59,828 nt of DNA from Pyrinomonas sp040289685 (GTDB lineage Bacteria > Acidobacteriota > Blastocatellia > Pyrinomonadales > Pyrinomonadaceae): assembly GCF_040289685.1 (NCBI RefSeq), contig NZ_PSLQ01000013.1:1-59828 (forward strand). Direction: 5' to 3'. Shown here in pieces: positions 16,405-30,119 of this stretch. The notes under the pieces were generated by a model. The model ran no database searches. It was not told where the DNA came from and worked only from the letters and a program-made list of their open reading frames with translations. The translations under genes and the position numbers were made by a program. How positions within the stretch are numbered: position 1 is the first letter of the stretch; each line of letters begins with the position of its first letter.

Positions 16405-17301
16405 CTACCGAAGCGGAGCGAGGGTGTTGGTCCGACGCCGGGCGAATTCACAAGGATCGCGGATTTGCCCGAAAGGCTGCGTTCTGCTTCGCCATCTCCA
16501 CCAGCGGGGGCCTCGTGAATCGAGGATTCGCCCCTCTTCCTGCTTGGAGCTTTGCTGGTCGTTTTCGAGTAGTTCCGTCGTCCCTTCAGCGATCGATGGT
16601 GGCGCGGCGTGCGATTTGATGGCGTGCGAGGGAGGAGGAAGCTGTGCCGTCGGACTCGGTCCAACGATGAGCGTCTTCGGTTGTTTGCGCTCCAGCTTCT
16701 TGAACGTCGCGCGCATCTTCCTCAGCGTCCACGAAAGCTGCGCCGCACCAAGCAGCACGAAGAAGAGCGGCAAAAAAGTACTGGGTTTGCTGGCTATCGC
16801 GATGACGATGGCGGCGAAGAGAACGAGGATGAGGCTCGCCCACGTCTGCTGGTAGGCGCTCCTCAACCCGCTGCCGAGTTTCATCAGTTCGGTTTCGCTC
16901 GGTTCCATGAGCGTGTTCATCGGCGCGCCGCAACGCCGACAAAAGCGCGAGTCTTCGGCAGCCGACGCGCCGCACGCATAGCACACCAGCGCAAAGTTTC
17001 GCTGCGCCGCGCTGGCGGCAATGGCTTCCGCTTCGAGTTCCAGCAATTTGCCGTCTTTGGAAGAAAGAAATGGGTGGTCGATTTCGTAGTCGAAAGTGAC
17101 TTTGAAGAGGCGGGGGCGTTGTTGGCGCAAGGTGACGGTCAGTTTCGCACTGTAATCGAAGAGCTCGTAGGACAGGCCGAGCTTGCCCCAAAAGTGCGCG
17201 CGCCGCCGAGCGATAAGTGGCAGATCGCTGATCACTTGGTAACCGAATCGTTCAATAGCCTGCGCCAGACGCGCGCGCAAGTCCTCTTCGTCTCCGGTCA
17301 T
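16405..17301 (-). CDS. Zinc-ribbon membrane protein of unknown function
   Basis: A 298-aa protein. Residues 1-105 form an alpha/beta domain without a known name; a zinc ribbon follows (CYACGASAAEDSRFCRRCGA, four Cys), then two transmembrane helices (TWASLILVLFAAIVIAIA and FLPLFFVLLGAAQLSWTL) and a charged tail. The last about 55 residues are rich in Arg and Trp and may not be conserved. The ribbon probably lies at the cytosolic face of the inner membrane. It points away from receptor 1 and ends toward the porin. Function unknown. Confidence 0.75.
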   Translation of the reverse strand: MTGDEEDLRARLAQAIERFGYQVISDLPLIARRRAHFWGKLGLSYELFDYSAKLTVTLRQQRPRLFKVTFDYEIDHPFLSSKDGKLLELEAEAIAASAAQRNFALVCYACGASAAEDSRFCRRCGAPMNTLMEPSETELMKLGSGLRSAYQQTWASLILVLFAAIVIAIASKPSTFLPLFFVLLGAAQLSWTLRKMRATFKKLERKQPKTLIVGPSPTAQLPPPSHAIKSHAAPPSIAEGTTELLENDQQSSKQEEGRILDSRGPRWWRWRSRTQPFGQIRDPCEFARRRTNTLAPLR

Positions 17302-17607
17302 GGTGACGAACGCCGAATACTCGGCTCTTTACTCCCCAATAAGACCAGTACATCGTGGCTAACCCCTTCGTTTGCCGACGAATCGGTTTGCCGAACGCGC
17401 CTCGAGTTCGTTGACGAAAATTCGATATCAGTCTCTTTCTCCGTGCATCTTTGAAATACGTTCACCGGGCGTTGCTTGTTTCAAGTCTGAAGACTTCGCC
17501 GCACGGACGTTGCGGCAGTCCCCCGGAGATTTTGCGCCAAAACGAGCCTTCTTGCCACCCTTTAGCGGGGGCGATTGGCCAACAGGAGGTGCCCGATCTT
17601 TTTTCAT

Positions 17608-17645
17608 GTAACGAACATTTAAGGTTCTATTCAACCCGTCTTAAT
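17608..17645 (+). promoter_or_regulatory. Candidate Pho box, four 11-bp units, upstream of receptor 1
   Basis: GTAAC at 17608, TTAAG at 17619, TTCAA at 17630 and TTAAT at 17641, all exactly 11 bp apart. A possible -10, TAACGT (17656-17661), lies 10 bp after the last unit, the arrangement expected when PhoB replaces the -35 element. The receptor ATG is 135 nt further on. Confidence 0.7.
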
Positions 17646-17706
17646 GTCGGCGCAGTAACGTGCTGTTCGTTCGAGCTGCCTCAAACGACCCTCCGCCAGC
17701 GGATCT

Positions 17707-17740
17707 CGGTCCGCCTGCGTCTGCCTCTTTCGGCGGACCG
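17707..17740 (+). promoter_or_regulatory. 5' leader hairpin of receptor 1
   Basis: CGGTCCGCC (17707-17715) and GGCGGACCG (17732-17740) form a perfect 9-bp stem around a 16-nt loop, between the predicted promoter and the start codon. It could affect translation or message stability. Confidence 0.4.
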
Positions 17741-17780
17741 TGGGTGATGACCGTCTTCATCAATCCTGTAGGAGGAACCG

Positions 17781-20700
17781 ATGTCACGCTTGATGATTCG
17801 TAGTTTGGCTTGGCGGCTCGCCTTCTCGCTATCGGTCTGGTTGTGCTTCGGAGCTTGGGCCGCGGCGCAAACGGATCAGGGGCGCATCAACGGTTTGGTG
17901 CGCGACATCAACGGCGCGGTAGTCGCCGGCGCGACCATCACCGTACGCAACGAACGCACAGGCGAAGAGCGTTCTGCCACGACGAACCAAGATGGATTCT
18001 ATGCGGTGACGACGCTCAAACCATCCAGCTACAGCATCGTCGCCAGCGCGCCTAATTTCGCTCCGGCGCAAGTTTCGGGCGTCCTGTTAGCTGTCGGTCA
18101 AGAGCTGAATTTGAACCTCACTTTGCAGCCCGTTGGCATTGCCGCTTCGGTCAACGTCGTGAGCGCCGACGAAGCGGCGATCGACATGAGTTCAGCGCGC
18201 ATTGGCGCCAACGTCAATCAGCGCGAAGTGCAGTCGCTTCCGATCAACGGACGGCAGCTATCGCAGCTCTACTTGCAGGCGCCGGGATCGGTCAACAGCG
18301 GCTCCGGCACATACGGCGACATACGTTTTTCGGGACGCGCCGTCGAGCAGAACATCATTCGTCTGGACGGCATCGAAGGCACGGCGATCATCGATGCTTC
18401 GCCCGGCAACCTGAACGGCGAAATCCCGTCGCCCTTCCGTTTGCAGACGAGCTTGGAGAACGTACAAGAGTTTCGCGTCGAATCGAACAGCTACCCGGCG
18501 GAATACGGCACGGGCACGGGCGGACAGATCACCGTCATCAGCAAATCAGGTTCAAATGAGTTTCACGGTTCGGCCTTTGAGTATTTGCGTAACGATGCGC
18601 TCGATGCGCGCAATTTCTTCGATCTCGACAAAAAATCGCCGCTTCGGTTGAACCAATTCGGCGGTTCCATCGGCGGGCCGATCATCCCGAACCGCTTCTT
18701 CTTCTTCCTGAGCTACGAAGGATACAGACTCCGTTCCGGCATCAACTCGATCGAAGCCGTGCCTTCCGCCGCGGTGCGCGCGCGGGCTGTGCCGGCCATT
18801 GTGCCGTTGCTCGATGCGTTTCGCGGGCCGGGAGCGGTGATTTTGCCCGGCGCTTCGGCTAACCCCGATTTCGAGATCGCGCAACTGCAATCGGTCGCGC
18901 GCGTGGACGAAAACGCCGTCGGCGCGCGTTTCGACTACAAGTTCAACGACCGATATTCGCTCTTCTTCCGCTACTACCGCGATCAAGGGACCAACGACCA
19001 ACCGGAAGGCGTCACGGGGCGTCGCGCCTTCGTGCGCGCCGTGCCGCAAAACGCCGTGCTCTCTTTTCAACAAGTGCTGACGCCGCAGACGATCAACGAG
19101 ACCAAGATCGGCTTCAACGAAGCGTTGACGCGCGTCAACGGCATCGCCCCGACGGTCAACGGCATAGATCTTTCGCGCCTCACGATCAACATCACGGGCA
19201 GCGTCGCCAACGTCGGCATCGCCGGACAAGGCTCTTCGTCAGGCGTCGCCGTGCCGGGTGGACTCTTGCGTCAGAACAGCGCGACCAACGGGCGCGGTGC
19301 ACCGTACACGCCCTATTCGATCTCGTTCATCGATAATTTGAACCACACGCGGGGCAATCACGCCATCAAACTCGGCGGCGAAATCCGCCTCGTGCGCATG
19401 TACACGGATCGGCTCGGCGGGACGACCTATACCTATCAGAACCTGAGCGCGTTTTTGGCGAACACGGCGCAGTCGGTCCAGTTCCTCGGCGACCTGAGCG
19501 CGCCGAGCGTCTTCAACAACGGCGCGACCGGCGAGCGCTTCGCCAAACAAGAGTATTACATCGGCTACGCGCAGGATGAGTGGCGCGTGCGGCCTAATCT
19601 GACGCTCAACTACGGCTTGCGTTACGAGTATTACACGCCGCTCAGAGAGGCGCGCAATTTGGCCGTCGTCTTCGACATCAACAACGGGACACTGCTTGCG
19701 CCCGATAGACCCTATTTCAAATCGAGCCGGACCAATTTCGGCCCGCGCGTCGCCGTGGCTTGGATGCCGAAGCCGAACGGACGCGGCTTTTTCGGCGGCG
19801 GACGCACCGTTTTGCGCGCCGGATTTGGCATCTACTACGGACCCGGCCAAACGGAGGATCAGATTCAACCCATCGAGAGCGACCGCGTCAGTTCCACCTT
19901 GAGCAACGTCGCCAACGCTTTTCCGCAAGACCCGGCGGTGCTGACGGCGAACTTCATCAACAATCCGCTCGACCGACGGTTCCAGCCGCGCGCCTACGCT
20001 CCCGAATACGAGATCCCCGAGCGCGTTTACCAGTACAGCGTCTCGCTGCAACAGGAACTTGCTTACAAACTCGTGCTGACAGCGGCTTACGTCGGAAGCC
20101 AGGGGCGCAACCTCTTCTTGCGCAACTTCACCAATCGCATTCTGCCAGGTTCGGCGACCGTGCTGACTGGCTCGAACTATCCGACCGGGGTCGGCATCAT
20201 CAATGAAGTCGACGCAACAGGAAATCTTGTGCGCGCCGTCGTCGTGCGACAATTCGACATCGTGCAGGGAAACCGAGTTCTGCGTCCGTATGCCGAGATC
20301 GACTTCAAGACGAGCGGCGGAAGCGATAGCTACAACGCGCTGCAACTTGCGCTGAGCCGAAGGTTGACCTCTGGTTTGACGCTTAACTCGCAATATACGC
20401 TCGGCCGCAGCTATGGCAATTCGAGCGGGTCGAACGAAGCGCTCACCGCCGGCAACCCGTTCGATTACAACTACGACCGCGGCTATAACGCTTTCGACAT
20501 TCGCCATAGCTTCAACTTGAGCGCCGTTTACTCGCTCCCGTTCGGTCGCGGGCAAGCCTTTTTGCGCGACGTGGGCGCGCTCGGTCAAGCGTTGATCGGA
20601 AACTGGGAGCTCGCGGCCATCTTCAACGCGCGGAGCGGATTGCCGCTCGACGTTCGCGTCGTGCGACCGGACATCGTTTACGTCGATGCCAACGGCAACG

Positions 20701-21203
20701 TCTTCAACAATCCGGCGCCGGATCGGCGCGCCGTGATCAACACGCCCGGCGGCGGTTCATCGCGCAACGTGCGCCGCCCCGATCTCATTCCAGGCGTCAA
20801 CCCGTACCTCGGCGATGATCGCCGCTTCTTGAATCCGGCGGCGTTCGCCATCCCGGCGCCCGGAAAGTTCGGCAACCTAAAGCGTGGTCTGTTGCGCGGG
20901 CCGAACTTCAAGCAGTTCGATCTGGTTATCGTCAAGCGTTTCCCGCTCGCCGAGCGAAGCAACCTTGAGCTTCGCGCCGAATTCTTCAATTTGTTCAACA
21001 TTACGAACTTCGCCAATCCGCCCGTGACGCTGCCGAACGCGCTGCCCAACAGTTCTCTTGCCGAAAGCAATCGCGTTCAGCCGGGGCAGCCGTTCACACA
21101 GGCGGCGGCGGGCGTTTTCGGCATCTTGAACCGCACGGTGGAAAGGACAGTCGGATTGGGCACCAATCGCCAAGTGCAACTGGCTGTGAGGTTCAATTTC
21201 TGA
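17781..21203 (+). CDS. TonB-dependent receptor, Oar-like, with carboxypeptidase-regulatory-like domain (receptor 1)
   Basis: A 1140-aa outer-membrane protein. It has a signal peptide (LAFSLSVWLCFGAWAAAQ), an Ig-like carboxypeptidase-regulatory domain at about residues 33-115 (GLVRDINGAVVAGATITVRN), a plug at about 125-255 (QSLPINGRQLSQLYLQAPGS, EYGTGTGGQITVISKSGSNE) and a long beta-barrel that ends VQLAVRFNF with the terminal Phe. This is the Oar/acidobacterial TBDT layout; substrates are unknown, with large oligomers likely. AGGAGG lies 6 nt before the ATG. A four-unit Pho-box-like run upstream suggests induction when phosphate is scarce. A strong terminator follows. Confidence 0.92.
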   Translation: MSRLMIRSLAWRLAFSLSVWLCFGAWAAAQTDQGRINGLVRDINGAVVAGATITVRNERTGEERSATTNQDGFYAVTTLKPSSYSIVASAPNFAPAQVSGVLLAVGQELNLNLTLQPVGIAASVNVVSADEAAIDMSSARIGANVNQREVQSLPINGRQLSQLYLQAPGSVNSGSGTYGDIRFSGRAVEQNIIRLDGIEGTAIIDASPGNLNGEIPSPFRLQTSLENVQEFRVESNSYPAEYGTGTGGQITVISKSGSNEFHGSAFEYLRNDALDARNFFDLDKKSPLRLNQFGGSIGGPIIPNRFFFFLSYEGYRLRSGINSIEAVPSAAVRARAVPAIVPLLDAFRGPGAVILPGASANPDFEIAQLQSVARVDENAVGARFDYKFNDRYSLFFRYYRDQGTNDQPEGVTGRRAFVRAVPQNAVLSFQQVLTPQTINETKIGFNEALTRVNGIAPTVNGIDLSRLTINITGSVANVGIAGQGSSSGVAVPGGLLRQNSATNGRGAPYTPYSISFIDNLNHTRGNHAIKLGGEIRLVRMYTDRLGGTTYTYQNLSAFLANTAQSVQFLGDLSAPSVFNNGATGERFAKQEYYIGYAQDEWRVRPNLTLNYGLRYEYYTPLREARNLAVVFDINNGTLLAPDRPYFKSSRTNFGPRVAVAWMPKPNGRGFFGGGRTVLRAGFGIYYGPGQTEDQIQPIESDRVSSTLSNVANAFPQDPAVLTANFINNPLDRRFQPRAYAPEYEIPERVYQYSVSLQQELAYKLVLTAAYVGSQGRNLFLRNFTNRILPGSATVLTGSNYPTGVGIINEVDATGNLVRAVVVRQFDIVQGNRVLRPYAEIDFKTSGGSDSYNALQLALSRRLTSGLTLNSQYTLGRSYGNSSGSNEALTAGNPFDYNYDRGYNAFDIRHSFNLSAVYSLPFGRGQAFLRDVGALGQALIGNWELAAIFNARSGLPLDVRVVRPDIVYVDANGNVFNNPAPDRRAVINTPGGGSSRNVRRPDLIPGVNPYLGDDRRFLNPAAFAIPAPGKFGNLKRGLLRGPNFKQFDLVIVKRFPLAERSNLELRAEFFNLFNITNFANPPVTLPNALPNSSLAESNRVQPGQPFTQAAAGVFGILNRTVERTVGLGTNRQVQLAVRFNF

Positions 21204-21263
21204 TAGCTGTGTGAAACGCTTTCCGACGAGGCCGTTTCTGTAAAGAGCGGGGCGTTTCAGGGC

Positions 21264-21311
21264 GCGTGTGCTTTATCCCGTGTGCATGGGATGAAGCACA
21301 CGCTTGCTTTT
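21264..21311 (+). terminator. Rho-independent terminator after receptor 1
   Basis: A 16-bp stem starting GCGTGTGCTT and closing AAGCACACGC, with one G-U pair and an 8-nt loop (GTGTGCAT), followed by TTGCTTTT. It lies 60 nt after the receptor 1 stop and before the convergent TIM-barrel gene. Confidence 0.85.
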
Positions 21312-21401
21312 ACTGCGGTGCGCTCGAAGCTGCCGGAAGTATGGAAAAGCGGGCAAATCCACCTCGTCCTCAGTTCGGAACTTGCGGCGGCTGAGCCTAG
21401 G

Positions 21402-22274
<873 letters not shown>

Positions 22275-22518
22275 GGTTGGTTTTCTGCTCCTTTTCGAGG
22301 GGGCGATGCATGGCGTCCATCTTTTTAACTCATTTGCCGCCCTTCGCCAAGCTTTTCCCGATGATCTCTGCCATACGTTGCCGAGGACCACGACCAGCCA
22401 GAAGCGCGGTCCTCTTCCTGCTACGAACAAGCCTTTGTCGCTATGAGGAGCATCAACCGACTTCAAGACGCCGTTCGCTTGCAGGGCGTTCGTCGGTTGC
22501 CGCGGCAACGGCACGGCG

Positions 22519-22556
22519 TTAACCGAATTTTAAGACACCGTTCACCTTGAATTAAA
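22519..22556 (+). promoter_or_regulatory. Candidate Pho box, four 11-bp units, upstream of receptor 2
   Basis: TTAAC at 22519, TTAAG at 22530, TTCAC at 22541 and TTAAA at 22552, all exactly 11 bp apart. The receptor 2 start is 81 nt downstream. The -10 is not clear (TGAAAT at 22564-22569 is a candidate). The element lies in the divergent gap to the TIM-barrel gene but much nearer to receptor 2. Confidence 0.7.
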
Positions 22557-22637
22557 CCGGTCGTGAAATGCTGGCGCGCAATCGCTTTTCAAACGGGAGC
22601 GACAGCCTCGACGCTTGAGAGAAAAGGAGTGACCACG

Positions 22638-26501
<3,864 letters not shown>

Positions 26502-26530
26502 GGCCATCACAGTTTCGCGTCTTTGCCCTT

Positions 26531-26562
26531 GCGCGGTGGGGAGGATCTCCTCCCCGCCGCGC
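26531..26562 (+). terminator. 15-bp GC-rich hairpin after receptor 2
   Basis: GCGCGGTGGGGAGGA, a TC centre, and TCCTCCCCGCCGCGC pair fully, with one G-U pair. It starts 30 nt after the stop codon. There is no T-tract after it, so it may end transcription weakly or protect the 3' end. Confidence 0.5.
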
Positions 26563-26604
26563 GAGAGGCTGAAAGCAATCTTCAATGGGAACGCTTTAGC
26601 AGCC

Positions 26605-26976
26605 ATGAGACACATCCGCAACCTGAGGCGTCCACCGGCGGCACTGCGCGCTGCTGAGCCGGAACCGGATATCTACGATGATGGGAGATTGAGAGTTGAA
26701 CACGAAAACTACTACGCCGCGTGCAGCGGGCGACCCATACAGCTTCCGCGCAAAGAGTTCTTGATCCTCTCGCGCTTGGCGCGCAACATCGAGCGCGTCG
26801 TGCCGGCAGAGGAGATCTGGCGCTATGCGTGGGGCCGACGTGCGCCGTTCAACCCGGAAAGTTTACACGTCCACATCTACCGCTTGCGGCGGCGGCTTGC
26901 GCCCTTCGGGTTGCGCATCGAGACGATGATCAACGTCGGCTATCGGCTGCTCTCAGATGGTGAAGGCGAGGGCTAG
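26605..26976 (+). CDS. Lone OmpR/PhoB-type winged-helix DNA-binding protein
   Basis: A 123-aa protein made only of the C-terminal DNA-binding domain of OmpR/PhoB regulators. It has no receiver domain. Segments IQLPRKEFLILSRLARNIER, ESLHVHIYRLRRRLAPFGLR and IETMINVGYRLLS align along the whole domain with the PhoB encoded at 31821 (VRLTRKEFSLLATLARSSGR, RTLDVHIRRLRQKLGPCGEC, IETVVGVGYRFIG). It lies between receptor 2 and pstS, just before the pstS Pho box. It could bind the same boxes without phosphorylation, as an antagonist or a constitutive activator; that is inference. No ribosome site is obvious, so the start is uncertain. Confidence 0.8.
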   Translation: MRHIRNLRRPPAALRAAEPEPDIYDDGRLRVEHENYYAACSGRPIQLPRKEFLILSRLARNIERVVPAEEIWRYAWGRRAPFNPESLHVHIYRLRRRLAPFGLRIETMINVGYRLLSDGEGEG

Positions 26977-27020
26977 GGGCGCGAGCGCGCTTCGGCTTGA
27001 CTTCATCATGCGGTTCGTAG

Positions 27021-27058
27021 TTCATTCAAGATTCAGTTCGAGTTCAGAAAAATGTAAC
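27021..27058 (+). promoter_or_regulatory. Candidate Pho box, four 11-bp units, upstream of pstS
   Basis: TTCA at 27021, 27032 and 27043, then GTAAC at 27054, all exactly 11 bp apart. A -10-like TACGCT (27069-27074) lies 10 bp after the last unit. pstS begins 61 nt downstream. The pst operon is the classic PhoB target, so this copy anchors the motif found at three other places in the window. Confidence 0.75.
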
Positions 27059-27119
27059 ATCGTGTGTGTACGCTCGATGGGTTCTACCGACGCCTCTTTT
27101 GAGATCGAGGAGATGAAGA

Positions 27120-28193
27120 ATGTCGCATGCTTTCAAGGGCGTGCTTACGGCGGTGTTGTTGGCAACATCGCTCATCTTTCAAGCTTGCAGCGGGCAGCGC
27201 GGGCCGGTTGATGGCGGCGTCGTTCGGTTGCAAGGCGCTGGCGCCACCTTCCCCAACCCGCTTTATCAAAAGTGGCTGAGCGAGTACGCGAAGACCAATC
27301 CGAACGTGCGCATCGATTACCAATCGATTGGCTCAGGCGGCGGCATCAAGCAGATCGAAGCGCGCACGATCGATTTCGGCGCGACCGACATCCCGGTCGA
27401 TGACCAAGAGCTGAGCAATTTCCCGCGTGAGATCCTCCACATCCCCACCGTGCTCGGCGCCGTGGTGCTCACCTACAATCTGCCGGAGCTGAAGGAGCCG
27501 CTTCGGTTTTCGCCTGAAGTGATCGCCGACATCTTTCTCGGCAAAATTCGCCGCTGGGATGACGCGCGCATCAAGGCCGACAATCCGACGGTGACGCTGC
27601 CAGCGGCTGACATCACGGTGGTCCATCGCTCGGATGGCAGCGGGACCACCGCCGTGTTCACCGACTACCTCGTCAAGATCAGTCCCGAGTGGAAGGAGAA
27701 GGTGGGTACGGGCACGTCGGTCAAATGGCCGTTGGGACTCGGTGCCAAAGGAAACGAAGGGGTTACCGGACAGATCAAGCAAACGCCGAACACCATCGGG
27801 TACGTCGAACTCGCCTACGCTGTGCAGAACAAGTTGCCCGTCGCCCGCATCAAGAACCGAAGCGGCAACTACATCGAACCGACGCTCGATTCGGTGACGG
27901 AAGCAGCGGCTGAAAGCGCGGCGAACATGCCGGCCGACCTGCGCATCTCGATCACCGATGCGGCGGGCGCGGCTGCGTACCCGATTGCAAGTTACACTTA
28001 CATCCTCGTTTACAAAGAGCAGGAGGACGCGGCCAAGGGCAAGGCGTTGGTGGATTTTCTTTGGTGGGCCGTGCATGACGGGCAGCGATTCGCGCGCGAG
28101 TTGCAGTATGCGCCGTTGCCCGAAACGGTGGTCCGGCGCGTCGAAGAGAAGCTGCGTTCAATTACTTTTGGAGGAAAGCCTTTGCGGCCTTGA
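27120..28193 (+). CDS. pstS: Phosphate ABC transporter substrate-binding protein PstS
   Basis: A 357-aa periplasmic phosphate-binding protein. The N-terminus is a probable lipoprotein signal (TAVLLATSLIFQACSGQRG, Cys about 23). PstS motifs are clear: LQGAGATFPNPLYQKWLSEY, IDYQSIGSGGGIKQI, FGATDIPVDDQEL, VLTYNLPEL and VVHRSDGSGTTAVFTDYL, the last contributing phosphate ligands. GAGGAG lies 7 nt upstream. First gene of pstSCAB-phoU, with the best Pho box of the window directly upstream. Confidence 0.97.
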   Translation: MSHAFKGVLTAVLLATSLIFQACSGQRGPVDGGVVRLQGAGATFPNPLYQKWLSEYAKTNPNVRIDYQSIGSGGGIKQIEARTIDFGATDIPVDDQELSNFPREILHIPTVLGAVVLTYNLPELKEPLRFSPEVIADIFLGKIRRWDDARIKADNPTVTLPAADITVVHRSDGSGTTAVFTDYLVKISPEWKEKVGTGTSVKWPLGLGAKGNEGVTGQIKQTPNTIGYVELAYAVQNKLPVARIKNRSGNYIEPTLDSVTEAAAESAANMPADLRISITDAAGAAAYPIASYTYILVYKEQEDAAKGKALVDFLWWAVHDGQRFARELQYAPLPETVVRRVEEKLRSITFGGKPLRP

Positions 28194-28256
28194 GCTGACG
28201 CGGAGAGCCTGTCTCTTCGCCGCTCTTTCGCCAGGCGGCAAGGCAACGGCGAAAAG

Positions 28257-29258
28257 ATGAAGAACGCACAGACCGAAACTCACGCGCCCGTGGCCGCGTA
28301 TGGTGCGGGCGCGGTCAGATGGCGGCGGGCGCTGTCGCCTACGGGCGATGTGGGCGACGCGATCTTTCGCAGCGCGTTGTTCTTGTGTGCGTTGCTCATG
28401 ATCGCGTTGCTGGCGGCGATGATCGTGGCGATGGCTTATCGCGCGCGCCTATCTTTCGCCGAGTTCGGTCTCGGCTTTTTGTGGAGCCGCGCGTGGAACC
28501 CGGTCGCTGGCGAGTTCGGCGCCCTGCCGTTCATTTACGGCACGGTGGTCTCGTCGCTCGTCGCGCTCGTGTTAAGCGTCCCGTTGTCGATTGGGGTGGC
28601 GATCTTTTTGGTCGAACAAGCGCCGAAGAAGATCGCCCGTCCGATCGCTTTTCTCGTCGATCTGCTGGCGGCCATCCCGTCGGTGGTCTATGGGTTGTGG
28701 GGCATCTTCGTTCTGGCGCCGTTTGTGCGCGAAGAATTAGGCCCACCGCTGCAACGAGCGTTTGGGTGGACGCCCCTTTTCCAAGGGACGATCACGGGAA
28801 TCGGCATGCTCACCGGTGGCATCATCTTGGCGATCATGATCACGCCGATCATCTCGGCAGTGGTGCGCGATGTGTTGGCCGCCGTGCCGATGACGCAGCG
28901 CGAAGCGGCGCTTGCGCTGGGCGCGACCAAGTGGGAGACGACGCGCGTCGTCTTGGCCAACGGCGCGCCCGGCATCTTGGGGGCCGTGATTCTCGGTTTG
29001 GGGCGAGCCATCGGCGAGACGATGGCCGTCACCATGGTCATCGGCAACCGACCGCAGATCAGCCTTTCGCTCTTTGATCCAGCCTACACCATCGCTTCGG
29101 TGATCGCCAACGAATTCACCGAAGCGACTGGGGATCTATATCTGAGCGCGTTGATCGAACTGGGCTTGATCCTATTTCTCGTCACGTTCGTCATCAACGC
29201 GCTGGCGCGGTTGCTCGTCTGGAGCGTGGCGCGACGCACCCGCTCGGCGCGTGCGTGA
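28257..29258 (+). CDS. pstC: Phosphate ABC transporter permease PstC
   Basis: A 333-aa inner-membrane permease with six transmembrane helices (LFLCALLMIALLAAMIVAMA, GTVVSSLVALVLSVPLSIGV and others). The EAA loop that contacts the ATPase reads REAALALGATKWETTRVV followed by LGRAIGETMAVTMVIGN, typical of PstC. It pairs with PstA to form the phosphate channel. It follows pstS by 63 nt. A short GCCGC/GCGGC stem in that gap could limit read-through and so keep PstS in excess, as in other pst operons; the stem is weak. Confidence 0.96.
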   Translation: MKNAQTETHAPVAAYGAGAVRWRRALSPTGDVGDAIFRSALFLCALLMIALLAAMIVAMAYRARLSFAEFGLGFLWSRAWNPVAGEFGALPFIYGTVVSSLVALVLSVPLSIGVAIFLVEQAPKKIARPIAFLVDLLAAIPSVVYGLWGIFVLAPFVREELGPPLQRAFGWTPLFQGTITGIGMLTGGIILAIMITPIISAVVRDVLAAVPMTQREAALALGATKWETTRVVLANGAPGILGAVILGLGRAIGETMAVTMVIGNRPQISLSLFDPAYTIASVIANEFTEATGDLYLSALIELGLILFLVTFVINALARLLVWSVARRTRSARA

Positions 29259-29279
29259 GGTAGTGGGAAGGAGGATCGG

Positions 29280-30110
29280 ATGAAGACCGATCAGAGGCGT
29301 AGGATCCTGAGCGCGACGATGACGACGCTGACGGCGTTGTGCGCGCTGTTTGCCGTCCTGGTGCTGCTGGTGATCCTCGGCTACATCATCTGGCGCGGCG
29401 TCGGCGCGCTCAACTGGCGCTTTTTAATCGACACGCCGAAGCCCGTGGGCGAAGGCGGCGGCATCGGCAACGCCATCGTCGGGTCGCTGCTGTTGATCGC
29501 GCTTGCGTCGGCGATGGGCATCCCATTTGGGATCGCGACCGGCCTCTATCTGGCTGAATACGGTGGCGGACGCTTCGGCAACCTCGTGCGCTTCGTCGCC
29601 GACACGTTGACGGGCGTGCCGTCGATCGTCGTCGGCGTCTTCGTCTATGCGGTGATCGTGCTGCCGATGCAACAGTTTTCGGCCTTCGCTGGCAGCGTCG
29701 CCTTGGCCGTGATCATGGTGCCCATCGTCGCGCGCACAACCGAAGAGATGATCCGCCTCGTGCCCGGCAGCTTGCGCGAGGCGGCGCTTGCGCTGGGCGC
29801 ACCGCAGTGGCGCGCCACGCTCGGCATCGTCATGCCGGCGGCGGCTTCAGGCATCGCCACTGGCGCGATGTTGGCGATCGCGCGCATCGCTGGCGAAACA
29901 GCCCCGTTGCTTTTTACGGCTTTCGGCAGCCGCTTCTTCAGCCTCTACTTGGATCAACCCATCGCGTCGTTGACCGTGCAGATTTACAACTATGCCATTT
30001 CGCCCTACGATGAATGGCATGCGCAGGCGTGGGCCGCGACGCTCGTGCTGATGGCTTTGATCTTGGCGATCAACTTCGCGGTGCGTTTCTTCACACGTCG
30101 AAGATACTAA
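29280..30110 (+). CDS. pstA: Phosphate ABC transporter permease PstA
   Basis: A 276-aa inner-membrane permease with six transmembrane helices. The ATPase-contact loop is REAALALGAPQWRATLGIVM, followed by ARIAGETAPLLFTAFGSRFF, the PstA signature. Other PstA segments are GGGIGNAIVGSLLLIALASA and DTLTGVPSIVVGVFVYA. AAGGAGG lies a few nucleotides before the ATG. It starts 22 nt after pstC and is followed by pstB after 9 nt, so the three are one unit. Confidence 0.96.
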   Translation: MKTDQRRRILSATMTTLTALCALFAVLVLLVILGYIIWRGVGALNWRFLIDTPKPVGEGGGIGNAIVGSLLLIALASAMGIPFGIATGLYLAEYGGGRFGNLVRFVADTLTGVPSIVVGVFVYAVIVLPMQQFSAFAGSVALAVIMVPIVARTTEEMIRLVPGSLREAALALGAPQWRATLGIVMPAAASGIATGAMLAIARIAGETAPLLFTAFGSRFFSLYLDQPIASLTVQIYNYAISPYDEWHAQAWAATLVLMALILAINFAVRFFTRRRY

Positions 30111-30119
30111 GAAGGGGTT

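Larger units (their letters stand above)
17302..17780. other. Long leader region of receptor 1, rich in dyads
   Basis: About 480 bp without a gene. It holds AAGTCT-GA-AGACTT (17483-17496), a small GCCGCA/TGCGGC dyad near 17500, the four-unit Pho-box-like run (17608-17645) and a 9-bp stem hairpin (17707-17740) in the probable 5' leader. Confidence 0.5.

Noticed and set aside
19239..20588. 449-codon leftward frame inside receptor 1
   Set aside because: Antisense shadow of a clear beta-barrel coding region.
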